Below, piece after piece: positions 1 to 11,925 of a stretch of 64,000 bases of DNA (its first letter is position 1; every line of letters starts with the position of its first letter). Under the pieces are notes generated by a model. The model made no database searches. It saw only the letters and a program-made list of their open reading frames with translations, and was not told the origin of the DNA. The translations under genes and the position numbers were made by a program. This stretch comes from Prostheceraeus crozeri. Lineage: Eukaryota > Platyhelminthes > Polycladida > Euryleptidae. Location: assembly GCA_907163375.1 (NCBI GenBank), contig CAJQUW010015614.1, positions 62,001 to 126,000 on the forward strand, written 5' to 3'.

Positions 1-115
1 TGAGAGCCACATGTCGACCTGTCATGTGGTCCATTGCTTTCACAACCTGACCGAAGGAACCTTTGCCAAGTGTTTCAAGGAGTTCATACCGATAGGCCAT
101 GTGATCATGCATTAC
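1..115 (-). CDS. DYRK-family kinase, exon with glycine-rich loop (partial)
   Basis: Host gene exon, cut by the window edge. The reverse complement follows an ATATTTCAG acceptor (cag at 116-118) and reads in phase 0 through [20 protein letters not shown], then [27 protein letters not shown] is the glycine-rich ATP loop, and the preceding HDH.AYRYE stretch is typical of class 2 DYRK kinases (DYRK2/3/4), which autophosphorylate on the activation-loop tyrosine and then phosphorylate Ser/Thr. The exon joins in phase to the exon at 6177-6340. The rest of the kinase domain lies beyond the left edge. Family assignment is strong; the exact paralogue is not resolved. Confidence 0.93.
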
Positions 116-164
116 CTGAAATATAAAGGCGATCGTCAGAGATAATTAATACAATTCTTTCAAA

Positions 165-194
165 CATAGCAATCTTGATTTCAAGATTGCTATG
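165..194. repeat. Perfect hairpin at duplication edge
   Basis: CATAGCAATCTTGA at 165-178 is followed by TT and its exact reverse complement at 181-194. The last bases overlap the start of the left copy of the 1.4-kb direct repeat. Confidence 0.9.
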
Positions 195-1632
195 TTAAAC
201 TTTGCCATGCCGAGATGGGGATTTTGATTTCCCTTGCTGCATGTGCAATATGTTATAGGCTATTGGTAATAGATAATATAGATAATTGCTAATAATAGAT
301 AATAGATAAACTGCTTTAGATGATATGTAATTTTCTATGCTAAACCATAGAATTTGATGGCAATAAAACGGAAATGTAGCTTCATACCATAACGACACAA
401 AAATCGCACGCATTTTCATTTAGAAATACTTGTCGTCAACCTCTGCATGATTGGGTTAGAATCGGTCAGTTCTTAGCTTTTCATTGGTAATTCATACTCC
501 AACTTATGATGACGATAACCCTATAGGAAAGCCAATCGTTTTCGTAGTGTATGAACACCAACAATAGTGCCTTCGTACATCGATTTCGTAAGTACCTTTG
601 GTATTGCACAGCTTGCAGTGCAATACTTAAGAGGTTCTCTTACTTAACAGTGTAGAGAACGCAATAGAGAAGATAGGGAGAGAGCTAGATTACGTGAGAG
701 GGCGAGAAAAGTAAAATGCGGAGTCAATTTGTTATCGTCACTTCCAGTTGCATGAGACTATGATAGAGAGGAAATAAAATGCTTTATATAGCATTTAATT
801 ATAAAGATAAAGGTGGTTGCAATAGAGAATAAACTGTTCTGGACTTCAAACAATCTATTAATTTTATGACATCATTTCCCCAGATGAGTTTGACAGCATT
901 ATGAAGCGTAACAAGCGATTTGAATATCTGTCGATTGTTTCATGATGTGTACACTGTAACGCCTCTTTCACAAAGCTAGTTTCCGTTTGGAAAATTTGTC
1001 TGTCACATTGATTGCAGAAGTAGAAAACATGAAGTGTTATATAATGGGAATGCATGATGCATGTGATTCTCAAATCTCAAATCGCTTCTATGGAAAGCTG
1101 ATGGTTTAGCGTCACCACTACCCATCTTGGGGGCTTGAACGATGTTGACATAGTCAGACTTTTGTCTAAAGGGGTTTTGATGTTTTAGATCGGATGCCCT
1201 TCCTGTCAATCTCAGGCTATGATCAGCAATGATATCATTTATTGTCATTTTATTTCTTATAATGGAAATATGCCATTTTTTAATGAAATATACGTAGGCT
1301 TACACCGTAGATCCAGTCATACGAAGTTTTCGATTTACACTGCTACCATGCTACTTTTAGCAATGAAATTAAAATTAGATTGCATGCAACATGGATCTAT
1401 TCCAAGTGATGGAAGACCGAAGAAAGCAGTTTACTCATGCAAAGCTTCTTGTGTATCAAAAGTTAGGTAGGGCATACGGCCTATACATTAAACACTCGAA
1501 TACGTCTACAATATGCAGTTTGTTAGGCCAACAGTATCTAAAGAACGAAGAAAGGCTAAAGACATTTAGATTACAGTCAAGACTTCAAAAACATCAAGTC
1601 AGTTATTAATGAGTTGTTTGACAATTTGTGAC
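193..1632. repeat. 1.4-kb direct repeat, copy 1
   Basis: Nearly identical to 2922-4321. Both start GTTAAACTT.GCCATGCCGAG and end GACAATTTGTGACAAT. Copy 1 has about 43 bases (569-611) that copy 2 lacks. The short ORFs in each copy (for example about 69, 81 and 83 codons) are duplicated with the DNA and show no coding signature. No TG..CA boundary with flanking duplication and no primer-binding site was found, so an LTR pair is not supported. A fragment related to 355-520 recurs at 58130-58320, so part of this sequence is a dispersed repeat. Confidence 0.85.
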
Positions 1633-2921
1633 AATACTGTATGTCAAAATTTATACATGCAATTTTTCTTTAACAATTGATGAGCAACTTTTGCCCATGA
1701 AGTCACGTTGCGGCCTAGATCACGTAATATGCCTAACAAGCCCGGATAAGTATGGAATTAAATTTGGCTGCTTGTAGACGTGGACACAGAAGTAATGTGA
1801 TAAATATCATTCCGTACCTTGGAGCACCACAGATCGTCAAAGAGAGGGAACAGACACATCCATTGGCAGAATCAGTTGTTTTAAAACTTATCCAGCCTAT
1901 TCGAGGGAGGTCGTGCTACAAACGTTTGCCTGCGATAACCTACATTTTTTACCTAGTCTGGTCGTAATGGCAGGAAGCTGGCTGTCCCAGCACAATACAT
2001 CTATAGTTTGGTACCATATGCGGTAAAAAATCGACGCGAGCTTTCTGAGGTCATGACGAGTGCCGAAGAAGGAAGACACTCATAAAAGTTCCTTTTTTTG
2101 GAATGAAAAAGCAAAAGCATTGTTTGTGAATTATCAAACCAAGCAGATACAAGTCCCGTCTGTCTGTTATCAACGCTACATTCAGTGCCAGAGGTGAGAA
2201 GAAATTGGCCGTAAAAAACCCCCACATGATTTTGTTTTAATAACAAAAACAAAGTTGGCGTTGACTCTGTTGACCAGATGATTAGACTTTATAGCACCCA
2301 CAGCGCATCGAGGAGATGGCCGATGGGAGTGTGGGCCAATATGCTCGCCATCAGTGTTTATTAACGCTCGAGTTTTATTCTCTCCTACATTTTTCGCCGC
2401 AAAATATCTCGTCGGTTCTTTTCTTTTGGAGCTCATAAGATCAATTGCGCTCACCGCATATTTGCTCAAAGAAATATTGTTCTTCAAAATTTTTTTCTGT
2501 GTGTATGGCCTAACCTCGAGTCACTTCAAAGAGGCGTATAATGCCATGGCTCATTGTGTAGCAATGCTACAATGTATACTTGCATTTCATGTGAAAAACC
2601 CACATGTGGCACCTGTGCGGTGCCAAACACAGAGGTAACTTTTGTGTCATGTGCTAATTGTAATTGCAATTCCTGTTAATGTCTAAATTGAAGGATTATG
2701 GAATGTGTGTTTTTCCTTGTTCATAACTTTGCCCGGCAAAATAGTGTGATAGCAGTTCAAAAACATGACACATCACTGATTTGTCATGTAATTATTCAAT
2801 AATCATTGTAATTTTGTACTTCTACGGAATTAGGATTTACTAGCTGATATTGATGACAAAAGGTGTCTATAGGACACCTCCGTAATTCAGGGGGGGGGGG
2901 TAAAAATGTTCAGTAAAGCTA

Positions 2922-4321
2922 GTGTTAAACTTAGCCATGCCGAGATGGGGATTTTGATTTCCCTTGCTGCATGTGCAATATGTTATAGGCTATTGGTAAT
3001 AGATAATATAGATAATTGCTAATAATAGATAATAGATAAATTGCTTTAGATGATGTTATTTTCTATGCTAAACCATAGAATTTGATGGCAATAAAACGGA
3101 AATGTAGCTTCATACCATAACGACACAAAAATCGCACGCATTTTCATTTAGAAATACTTGTCGTCAACCTCTGCATGATTGGGTTAGAATCGGTCAGTTC
3201 TTAGCCTTTCATTGGTCATTCATACTCCAACTTATGATGACGATAACCCTATAGGAAAGCCAATCGTTTTCGTAGTGTATGAACACCAACAATAGCTTGC
3301 AGTGCAATACTTAAGAGGTTCTCTTACTTAACAGTGTAGAGAACGCAATAGAGAAGATAGGGAGAGAGCTAGATTACGTGAGAGGGCGAGAAAAGTAAAA
3401 GGCGGAGTCACATTTGTTATCGTCACTTCCAGTTGCATGTGACTATGATAGAGAGGAAATAAAATGCTTTATATAGCATTTAATTATAAAGATAAAGGTG
3501 GTTGCAATAGAGAATAAACTGTTCTGGACTTCAAACAATCTATTAATTTTATGACATCATTTCCCCAGATGAATTTGACAGCATTATGAAGCGTAACAAG
3601 CGATTTGAATATCTGTCGATTGTTTCATGATGTGTACACTGTAACGCCTCTTTCACAAAGCTAGTTTCCGTTTGAAAGATTTGTCTGTCACATTGATTGC
3701 AGAGGTGGAAAACATGAAGTGTTATATAATGGGAATGCATGATGCATGTGATTCTCAAATCTCAAATCGCTTCTATGGAAAGCTGATGGTTTAGCGTCTC
3801 CACTACCCATCTTGGGGGCTTGAACGATGCTGACATAGTCAGACTTTTGTCTAAAGGGGTTTTGATGTTTTAGATCGGATGCCCTTCCTGTCAATCTCAG
3901 GCTATGATCAGCAATGATATCATTTATTGTCATTTTATTTTTTATAATGGAAATATGCCATTTTTTAATGAAATATACGTAGGCTTACACCGTAGATCCA
4001 GTCATACGAAGTTTTCGATTTACACTGCTACCATGCTACTTTTAGCAATGAAATTAAAATTAGATTGCATGCAACATGGATCTATTCCAAGTGATGGAAG
4101 ACCGAAGAAAGCAGTTTACTCATGCAAAGCTTCTTGTGTATCAAAAGTTAGGTAGGGCATACGGCCTATACATTAAAGACTCGAATACGTCTACAATATG
4201 CAGTTTGTTAGGCCAACAGTATCTAAAGAACGAAGAAAGGCTAAAGACATTTAGATTACAGTCAAGACTTCAAAAACATCAAGTCAGTGTTATTAATGAG
4301 TTGTTTGACAATTTGTGACAA
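2922..4321. repeat. 1.4-kb direct repeat, copy 2
   Basis: Second copy of the block at 193-1632, same orientation, about 2.73 kb downstream. It differs by scattered substitutions and a ~43-bp gap relative to copy 1. It runs into a T-rich stretch at 4321. Confidence 0.85.
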
Positions 4322-4557
4322 TTTTTTTTTGACTAACAGACAATAGCCTGTTGCTCTTCGCTACATGAATCAACCAGTGGGGAAGGACATGAGTAGAACA
4401 AACGAAAGAGACTAAATTTGCTTCAATACAAAAAGAGGAGATTCTATGATTAGATAATATAATTGAAACAAAAATTTTTGATGATATCATTTTTCAAAAT
4501 TTAAATGATGTCATTTTTCCTCAGAATAAAATTATATCATTTGATCAAGCCGATCTT

Positions 4558-4650
4558 TGACCTCAAGTGATACTTTCGGGGCTCGACCATTGGACCAAAA
4601 GACCACTAGGCCAAGTACTCAACCACTGTGCCACGGAGACACGGTGCCTT
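4558..4650 (-). repeat. tRNA-derived SINE, copy 1
   Basis: The minus strand reads GTCTCCGTGGCACAGTGGTT, a tRNA-like 5' part with A-box-like TGGCACAGTGG, and later a B-box-like GGTCGAGCCCC. The same sequence is found again at 47395-47482. The extended spacing between boxes and the dispersed copies argue for a Pol III-derived SINE, not a functional tRNA gene. Confidence 0.7.
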
Positions 4651-6176
4651 TGAAGGCGAAAAATTATGACCAAAATTCTCCAGAAAAACCAATTTGACTT
4701 TCTGATTTGTCTATGTGCATGAAGTTGCAAACAGCAAATTTTGAAACAATCTATCGAGCAATTCACGAGAAAATTCAAATTTCAAAGTAATATAACAAAT
4801 TGCAATATTGCAATTTTAGGAATAATATTCACGAAATTTCAATTAAAACTAAATAATGCATTGACTCGTCGAGATCTATAATGTCTTGTGTTGGAATATC
4901 CCTTTATAATAGCTGAAGTGATACTATTGTGAATTTGAATGGCATGTGTGCGATACAAATTTTCTTGATCAAAATCGACCATGGAATGGAAATGTGTTTA
5001 CAATTTACTTGACCTACATGCGTGTACTATGCTTTATAGCTCTCTGTTTTATCATCATGAACGACATAATAATTTATTGCTTCCTAATTTATCATGCAGA
5101 ATTTAGTTAGATTTAATCGAAACATTTTTCATCGTTTTGATCGTGTTACTGTTCTAGTATAATTTATCAAATTATCTGTGATAGCGCGTTGTATTGAAAA
5201 TGCTCGTGAGAATGTTCACCGCATGATTCATCAACAGTTGCGCAGATACATGTAACTTGGTCCTTCAATTGTTGCGGCATAGATTTCACGTCATTGATTC
5301 ATTGATCACTAATTCAGTTGGCGAAATCAGAATCTGTCTTGACCCTCAAAGGTGGGGAGATTTGACATTTGTCTCACTTTTGCTGTGGTCCCCGTAAAAC
5401 TAAACCCACAAATACACGCTTTTTTGACCTTTACTACTTGCGCATTTGCAAACTTTTCACCAAAAACCTTCGCGTCTGGCTCTCTGGAAGATCAAATATG
5501 CGACCTATTTTGAAAAGACTTTTATAGAGTTCTGAATTTTGCCACTTTGGAGCGAACACTTTCAACGTGACGCACTGATTTCAACATTAGCACATTATTT
5601 CGCAAATATAACTCTGTAATTCATGCCATGGTCGTCCATTATGCGATAGATATCGGATACAGTATTTGAAATTCAGATGTCATGTTAAGCTATGTACTTA
5701 TGTATAGTAATGGCACCTCAAAGTAGTATTGTTTATGCATTTTCCAAGTCATCTGAAATCTTTGAGTCGCTCTTCGTGTTTATAATCACATTTGAATCCA
5801 CTAAATAATCGGCTTGATTGCCGAAAAAGTGATGTCTCTGTAAGATATCTTCACCGCAACATCACAGTTTTCGGCTTCTCTCAAATTAATTTCGTAAGCA
5901 GGCCTACACCAATTAAGTTTGTAAATTCTCGATTTTCTGCATAAAGCTACTTTACATTTCACAGTGCTATAATCTCTATGATTATTGCTTCCATAATAAA
6001 GTTTATGCTTTTCAACGAGTGCAATCAACAGTCTTTATTGCACTCCTTCATTGGGGTACATTAGCACATAGAAAGTTTTTCATCCTCTAAAACGGTGAAT
6101 TCAAATAACTAGTAATTTGCGAGCATCAACTGTGAAGAAATGATTCTTGCATTCATTTAACATTCTCATTCCTTAC

Positions 6177-6340
6177 CTTTATGTATGAACCATTGTCATC
6201 ATCATAACCACAATTCAAGGCACTTCCATGCACTCCTTCAATCTTCTTGGCATCTGCACCGAAATACCAAATTTGAGGATAGTCCAGGATTTCTTCTTGT
6301 TCGTAGGCGGTTAGCTTATTCCGATGAAAATGTAAAACCT
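6177..6340 (-). CDS. DYRK-family kinase, DH-box exon
   Basis: A 164-nt exon with acceptor TTTATTTCAG (cag at 6341-6343) and donor GTAAGG (6171-6176). It completes a split codon with two bases, then encodes 54 residues: LTAYEQEEILDYPQIWYFGA, then a segment ending NCGYDDDNGSYIK. The LT.YE..EI..YP.I pattern and the GYDDD.GSYI segment are the DYRK homology region just before the kinase domain. It ends in phase 0, matching the exon at 115-1, and its 5' split codon matches the single G left by the exon at 35359-35629. Confidence 0.93.
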
Positions 6341-6716
6341 CTGAAATAAAATATTGTCATAAGAATAAGTTTGCTCCAATGAAATCACAGATAAAGATCG
6401 CAACAGCCAATCAAAACGAAGCGTTGCAGCTTTGTCTAACTTACTACATTTACCTTCCACATGGTTCTCACCAATATCTGCTACGTCTTCTGTGTTATGT
6501 CCTTTACAAGTGGCTGGATTTCTCAGTCATCAGGTCAAGAATACTTGTGACTATCTGCAGATGCAAATTGATGCAGATTTCTACAAGTCTGCAAATTTTA
6601 CCATCAATGAACAGTTACCTTTAGCAAATACTGTCTTGGGAAAATGCACAGCCGTTCAAGTCGCTAGTTTGAGACGTGTTTACGCACCCGCGTCTTGTAG
6701 ATAACTTACTTAGGTA

Positions 6717-7149
6717 CACTGTAAACCGTTGACTGACAATTGGCAGACATTTAGCCTACAAAATCTATTTTGTCGGTCATTGTTAGTTCTTGTAGGATGA
6801 TTGCCACTGAAAACCTACAATATCTGACAAAAAGCGACAAAATGAATAGCAATGAATTATAGGTTAAATCTTAACAAAAATGTAGGTAATTAATTAAATT
6901 ATGTCAAAATAAATCATGGTTTTGCCACACAATAACACAGATTGCTCAAAAGTCAAGCAATCGCTAATCGAAAAAATCAATCAATATTCAACAGTTTTTG
7001 TTTAGTTAATTTGCATACAAAGCATCTGTTTCGACATCGGTGGAAAACCTACAAAATTCGTCGGATATCGCAGGATATTGGAGGTGACAATCGTCGGTTG
7101 ATTTTGTCAGTAATTTTTTTGGATAAATGTCGGTCTACGGTTTACAGTG
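6717..7149. mobile_element. CACTGTAAAC MITE with TA target duplication
   Basis: This 433-bp element starts CACTGTAAACCG and ends CGGTTTACAGTG, with TA on both sides (6715-6716, 7150-7151). Degenerate inverted arms continue inward. It has no transposase ORF. TA duplication and the terminal sequence place it with the other CACT.TAAAC elements of this window, probably Tc1/mariner-like or related DNA-transposon derivatives. Confidence 0.8.
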
Positions 7150-8130
7150 TACCCGTAGGGTGTGAATTGATACAGATGTGTGTAAGTCAAGACACAAATA
7201 TTCATTTTTTCCATAAGCGAGGTATTTATGCAAACACTTGCTTAATTTTGCCCATCCTCGCTGATCCACACAATTTATCACATTTGAAATTTTCTCTTTG
7301 AATAGAAGATCTGTTAATATTTCAATAATTGTTGGTAAATCATAATATTGCCTGCGTATTGCTGAGATTCTGAGTGCAGTTGGCTTTGCACAATAGTCGT
7401 GGGAATGTGCACGCATGTATTGGCCGCAGACTCGGTTATGCGGACACGTAACAAGTTGAAGATTTTCAGATTAAATCCTTTTCGCTTACCTATCACTCAG
7501 ATTATTAAAAAAACGCCCACTTGATGCCAAAGACAGTGTACGTCCATGAAGGCTAATCCAAGGGTTAAAGCGGTCATCGACGATACGTCATCAAGAAAAT
7601 CCAAGGAAAAGCCTCTTACAACGGTCGCACAAGGTTAAAAGAGTTTAAAATGGCGAACAGTGTCGAATTGGATATTAGATACAGACCTACTTAGTATTTT
7701 GCAAATTTAACAAGATTTGACGCTAATTTGACGGTTTTCACAATTACTTGTTACGTGGTTGCAGTTGCCTGGTTCCCATTGGAATCCAATCGCTGCTAGA
7801 TGATATCGTTCAGGTCTTAACTCGGGAAATGGTAGACATGACACGCGAAAACCTCGCACGATTCCCGACATTCATTTAGTGTCATTAAAACATCACGAAA
7901 TGAAAGCTGAAAAGCAGGCGGACATGCATATGTGTGATCTAAAATGTCCCGGACTAGCCTAGTTGCAGCTATCCACTGATAACGAATACTGTTCCAGCTA
8001 CAGAATTAGATTGTAAGTATAGACGCAATAGGTAACAGAGACAATTCGATTGTACTATTATAACTCTAAATGTATCCGAAGAGTTGACCGAATTAATGGT
8101 TCAACTATTTCTCTGCAGTCAAAGAAAGCT
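7150..8130. other. Intronic DNA, nothing recognised
   Basis: AT-rich sequence without a convincing ORF, RNA gene or repeat match inside this window. Confidence 0.6.
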
Positions 8131-8640
8131 ACAGAGCTGACTCTAAACCCACCTTTAAGCGTGTCACTTTTGTAGAAGTGCAAACTGATTCAAACAGATG
8201 GCACATGCAGGAACTTACTAAGTGGGCAAAAAGAAATTCTTAATACCTTGCAGAGGTAGGAAAAATAGTCATACGCCTCTTGCGGATTGCTGTGAATTCC
8301 TTCAAAATGTTCCGATAACTATGATTCATTCAGATTCAAAGAATTCAGATCATTGCGCAAAAGTTTTCTCGATAATGTTTGGCCCTCCGATCATTATTAA
8401 AAAAAGTTAGCAGGCGCACGAAAAACGTTCGCAAACTTCTGTGTAGAACTTGACATCGACTGTGTCTCTCTGCTGACAGTCATTGAAACTTCGCACAATT
8501 TGGTGTGTTTTGAGCTATGGTGTTATGTCACCAGATTGTGCCATTTCATTAACGTTACATGTTCCAATGTTTCCTTTATAGTCTACCAGAAGAAGAGACG
8601 ACCTGTCTAATTCTGTGGTTCCAGCTGTTTATTTAGGTCT
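8130..8640 (+). repeat. Dispersed ~480-bp repeat (family C), copy 1
   Basis: Shares long matches with 42640-43150, 46840-47370 and 55395-55785 (opposite strand) and with 57775-58545 (same strand, split). Hallmarks are AGTGGGCAAAA near the left side, ACTTGACATCGACTGTGTCT in the middle and ACATGTTCCAATGTTTCC on the right. A 62-76 codon frame remains open in three copies, but this is more simply inherited repeat sequence than a gene. Confidence 0.75.
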
Positions 8641-8957
8641 CTAAGGCACAAGAAATATGGCTGTAGAAACATGTTTAGTTCACTTTATATTTTTACTGAT
8701 TTTCTATACTTATTACTCGAATTACAGTATTTTCCAAGTTTATCTAATTGCCTAACTGTCTAACAGTATTCAGTTTATCCAACTTTCTAAGTCAAATTGA
8801 CTTTCCTGATTCAAAAGAGGGAGACAGTCTGTAGAGCGGGATTACTCAAATGTTGGTAGGCCACAAGAGATACCGGATGATAAAATTATGGAATGTGTTG
8901 AATCGATTTTGACACAGGAGTATAACCGTACGTGAATTAACAGAGCTATTGCTTTGC

Positions 8958-9212
8958 TTATGGCATGGTTGCGGGTATCGAAAATTGTCCTCCCATTTTG
9001 TGCACAAATCCTCCCACGATTTTTTCATCTCCAAGTTCTATGTCATATTTTCCGCATCCTAAACAGTCCATTTTCACCGAAAATGATCCAAACATCGCTT
9101 TTTCACAATCATTGCATTCGTAGCAACTAACGCTCGAGACAGATTTGCAGAAATAACACGAGATGATAATGACTGTAATCCATAAGTAAAAAACACAGGA
9201 TGCAAATGCCAT
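8958..9212 (-). CDS. Candidate secreted Cys-rich peptide (Ly6-like start), uncertain
   Basis: From the ATG at 9212 the minus strand encodes a hydrophobic leader of about 29 residues, then SCYECNDCEKAMFG and further cysteines (MDCLGCGKYD). A signal peptide followed directly by CY.C is the usual start of Ly6/uPAR three-finger proteins, but too few cysteines follow for a complete domain and no clear splice donor was found. It could be a first exon, a remnant, or a chance ORF in the DYRK intron. Confidence 0.3.
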   Translation of the reverse strand: MAFASCVFYLWITVIIISCYFCKSVSSVSCYECNDCEKAMFGSFSVKMDCLGCGKYDIELGDEKIVGGFVHKMGGQFSIPATMP

Positions 9213-9418
9213 TTTGTGCTGTGATGGCGAACCTGTCCGCGACCTTGTTTTATCAATTAATTCTGAATCAATGCCATTGTAATTAGCTGATATGAATGTT
9301 GTACGCAAATAGCAGCCTTACCAACTTAACATAAATGAGCCGAAGTTTCTCTCGCCCGAAACGAAAGAAAACAGAGTACAAGCGGGACAGGCGAATTTGG
9401 ATCTGCACGAAAGTTGTG

Positions 9419-9517
9419 CACTCTAAACCAGCACCTCCTAAATCACACACTGAAGCGAGACACTATTCGTAACTAATAAAAAAATCCTAAAGCAAAGCGT
9501 TTTAGGAGGCTAGCGCA
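9419..9517. mobile_element. MITE, left part split by Polinton
   Basis: Starts CACTCTAAACCAGCACC after TG at 9417-9418 and matches the left half of the uninterrupted element at 38553-38773 up to CTAGCGCA, where the Polinton begins. Together with 33797-33916 it reconstitutes a ~219-bp non-autonomous element. Confidence 0.88.
9512..9517. repeat. Target site duplication, left (AGCGCA)
   Basis: AGCGCA at 9512-9517 equals 33791-33796. The related empty MITE at 38.6 kb has GCTAGCGCACTAG with a single AGCGCA, so the duplication came from the insertion. Confidence 0.97.
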
Positions 9518-10295
9518 AGTAGTAAGCAAAACTCCACTTCTGGACCGCGCAAGATGGCGGCCATCGCTGCGTCCCCCCCCCCTCTGGCACGGCAGAGTGT
9601 CGTGGTCGGCCGCCGTGGTGCTTCGTGTCTGAGTCCCCCCCCCCCTCTGGAACGACAGAGGTTGTGGTCTGTCGTGGTGTGCCGGCCGGGTGGGTCCACG
9701 TTCACAACATGTTCGCTGACGTCGTCCCCCCCCCCTCTGCAACGACAGAGTGTGAGACTCGGGTGAGTTGGTCCGACCGCCTGGTTGACGTGGGCGACCG
9801 TCTAGGTTGACGTGGGCGACCGCCAGGATTAGTCTTGAGGCTATAGTGTGTGATGTTTTTGGTGCAATCTGCTGAATGTTGGGTTGTAAAATGGGTTGTT
9901 TCGAGTGGAAGGAGTGGTCGGATGAGAAAACGGAGGTCAGATTCGGATTCAGCGTGAAATTCTGCATCGGTAGGGTGAGTTTCAAGGCAATCGGTGAGAA
10001 AAAATTTTCAACATTTTTCGAAAAACGACAGAGTTAGAATTTGGGACGTTTTGGTGTGTAGCGCCCAAACGAAGCATCGGATGAGAAAACGGAGGCCAGA
10101 TTCGGAATCTACGTGAAATTTTGGGTTAGGAAGGATGTTTCCAGCGAAATCGGAGAGAAAAAATTTTCGGCTGACGTCCCCCCCCCTGGACAGCTTGCTT
10201 CCAGTGGACGGATTTTGTCGTGCAATAGCTCGTTTGAAAGCTAAGAGTGAGACAAATTCAGTGAAAGAATCGGCTTGTTCCTATCTGTCTTCGTT
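9518..10295 (+). repeat. Polinton left terminal inverted repeat
   Basis: Near-perfect inverse of 33016-33790. The outer 250 bases hold three modules of a 9-12 base C-tract followed by CTCTG-N6-CAGAG, where the two pentamers are complementary (near 9575-9597, 9636-9660 and 9725-9750). Further in are two copies of a ~90-base unit with CCGTTTTCTCATCCGA read on the minus strand, and a fourth C-tract at about 10178. ORFs reported across this region are GC-rich shadows. Confidence 0.95.
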
Positions 10296-10300
10296 CAAAA

Positions 10301-11920
10301 GTTAGAGCGGTTACAAGATTTTAGGTCGGAGCTCGCTCACCTGAAAAAATCCTAAGTGTCAGAGTGGCTTTGTATGGGTAAAATTTTGAAAATTTTCCAA
10401 AGTGTGGAATTTCGACCTAGGACCGCCACCAAAACATTTTTCATCAAATTTCACTGACCCCCCCCCCCGACAGCAATCTTCTAACTTTGGTTCTAGTGGA
10501 CGGATTTTGTCTTACAGCTACTCGTTTGAAAGAGGAGAAAAAACTGCTCGACAACATTTTTTGTTGCGAGTCAATCGGACCAGCCGTTCACAAGTTAGAG
10601 CGGTTACAAGATTTTAGGTCGGAGCTCGCTCACCTGAAAAAATCCTAAGTGTCAGAGTGGCTTTGTATGGGTAAAATTTTGAAAATTTTCCAAAGTGTTG
10701 AATTTCGACCTAGGACCGCCACCAAAACATTTTTCATCAAATTTCACTGACCCCCCCCCGACAGCAATCTTCTAACTTTGGTTCTAGTGGACGGATTTTG
10801 TCTTACAGCTACTCGTTTGAAAGAGGAGAAAAAACTGCTCGACAACATTTTTTGTTGCGAGTCAATCGGACCAGCCGTTCACAAGTTAGAGCGGTTACAA
10901 GATTTTAGGTCGGAGCTCGCTCACCTGAAAAAATCCTAAGTGTCAGAGTGGCTTTGTATGGGTAAAATTTTGAAAATTTTCCAAAGTGTGGAATTTCGAC
11001 CTAGGACCGCCACCAAAACATTTTTCATCAAATTTCACTGACCCCCCCCCCCGACAGCAATCTTCTAACTTTGGTTCTAGTGGACGGATTTTGTCTTAAA
11101 GCTACTCGTTTGAAAGAGGAGAAAAAACTGCTCGACAACATTTTTTGTTGCGAGTCAATCGGACCAGCCGTTCACAAGTTAGAGCGGTTACAAGATTTTA
11201 GGTCGGAGCTCGCTCACCTGAAAAAATCCTAAGTGTCAGAGTGGCTTTGTATGGGTAAAATTTTGAAAATTTTCCAAAGTGTGGAATTTCGACCTGGGAC
11301 CGTCACCAAAACATTTTTCATCAAATTTCACTGACCTCCCCCCCCCCGGACAGCTAGCTTCTATCTTGGCTTCTAGTGGACGGATTTTGTCGTGCAATAG
11401 CTCGTTTGAAAGCTAAGAGTGAGACAAATTCAGTGAAAGAATCGGCTTGTTCCTATCTGTCTTCGTTCAAAAGTTAGAGCGGTTACAAGATTTTAGGTCG
11501 GAGCTCGCTCACCTGAAAAAATCCTGTGTCAGAGTGACTTTGTATGGGTAAAATTTTGAAAATTTTCCAAAGTGTGGAATTTCGACCTGGGACCGTCACC
11601 AAAACATTTTTCATCAAATTTCACTGACCTCCCCCCCCCGGACAGCTAGCTTCTATCTTGGCTTCTAGTGGACGGATTTTGTCGTGCAATAGCTCGTTTG
11701 AAAGCTAAGAGTGAGACAAATTCAGTGAAAGAATCGGCTTGTTCCTATCTGTCTTCGTTCAAAAGTTAGAGCGGTTACAAGATTTTAGGTCGGAGCTCGC
11801 TCACCTGAAAAAATCCTAAGTGTCAGAGTGACTTTGTATGGGTAAAATTTTGAAAATTTTCCAAAGTGTGGAATTTCGACCTGGGACCGTCACCAAAACA
11901 TTTTTCATCAAATTTCTCTG
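10301..11920 (+). repeat. Subterminal ~292-bp tandem array (5.5 units)
   Basis: Units begin GTTAGAGCGGTTACAAG at about 10301, 10594, 10885, 11178, 11473 and 11765, giving periods of 291-295 bp. Each carries GAAAATTTTCCAAAGTGT, then a C-tract of 9-12 bases and GACAGC. Units come in two versions, one with a GAGGAGAAAAAACTGCTCG segment and one with the TIR-like GTGAGACAAATTCAGTG segment. The second version matches the inner TIR, so the array grew out of TIR sequence. No coding potential is evident; the 71-codon frame at 10402-10617 is a repeat artefact. Confidence 0.92.
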
Positions 11921-11925
11921 AACGA

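Larger units (their letters stand above)
116..6176 (-). other. DYRK intron, no further exon seen
   Basis: Intron between the DH-box and ATP-loop exons. It holds a 14-bp-arm hairpin (165-194), a 1.4-kb direct duplication (193-1632 and 2922-4321), an 11-base G run (2890-2900) and a tRNA-derived SINE (4558-4650). The spacer 1633-2921 and the stretch 4651-6176 contain no gene or repeat I recognise. Confidence 0.8.

Noticed and set aside
193..4321. The 1.4-kb direct repeats as LTRs of a retrotransposon
   Set aside because: No short target duplication, primer-binding site, polypurine tract or gag/pol frame in the 1.3-kb spacer.
8222..8410. 62-aa ORF as a gene
   Set aside because: Part of a dispersed repeat found five times in the window.
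9473..9985. 170-aa minus-strand ORF across the left TIR, with a plus-strand mirror at 33326-33859
   Set aside because: It is the TIR translated: low-complexity Arg/Gly sequence caused by C-tracts, broken differently at the two ends by tract length.
10301..11920. CRISPR-like array
   Set aside because: Units are ~292 bp and contiguous, without short repeats and unique spacers, in a eukaryotic element.
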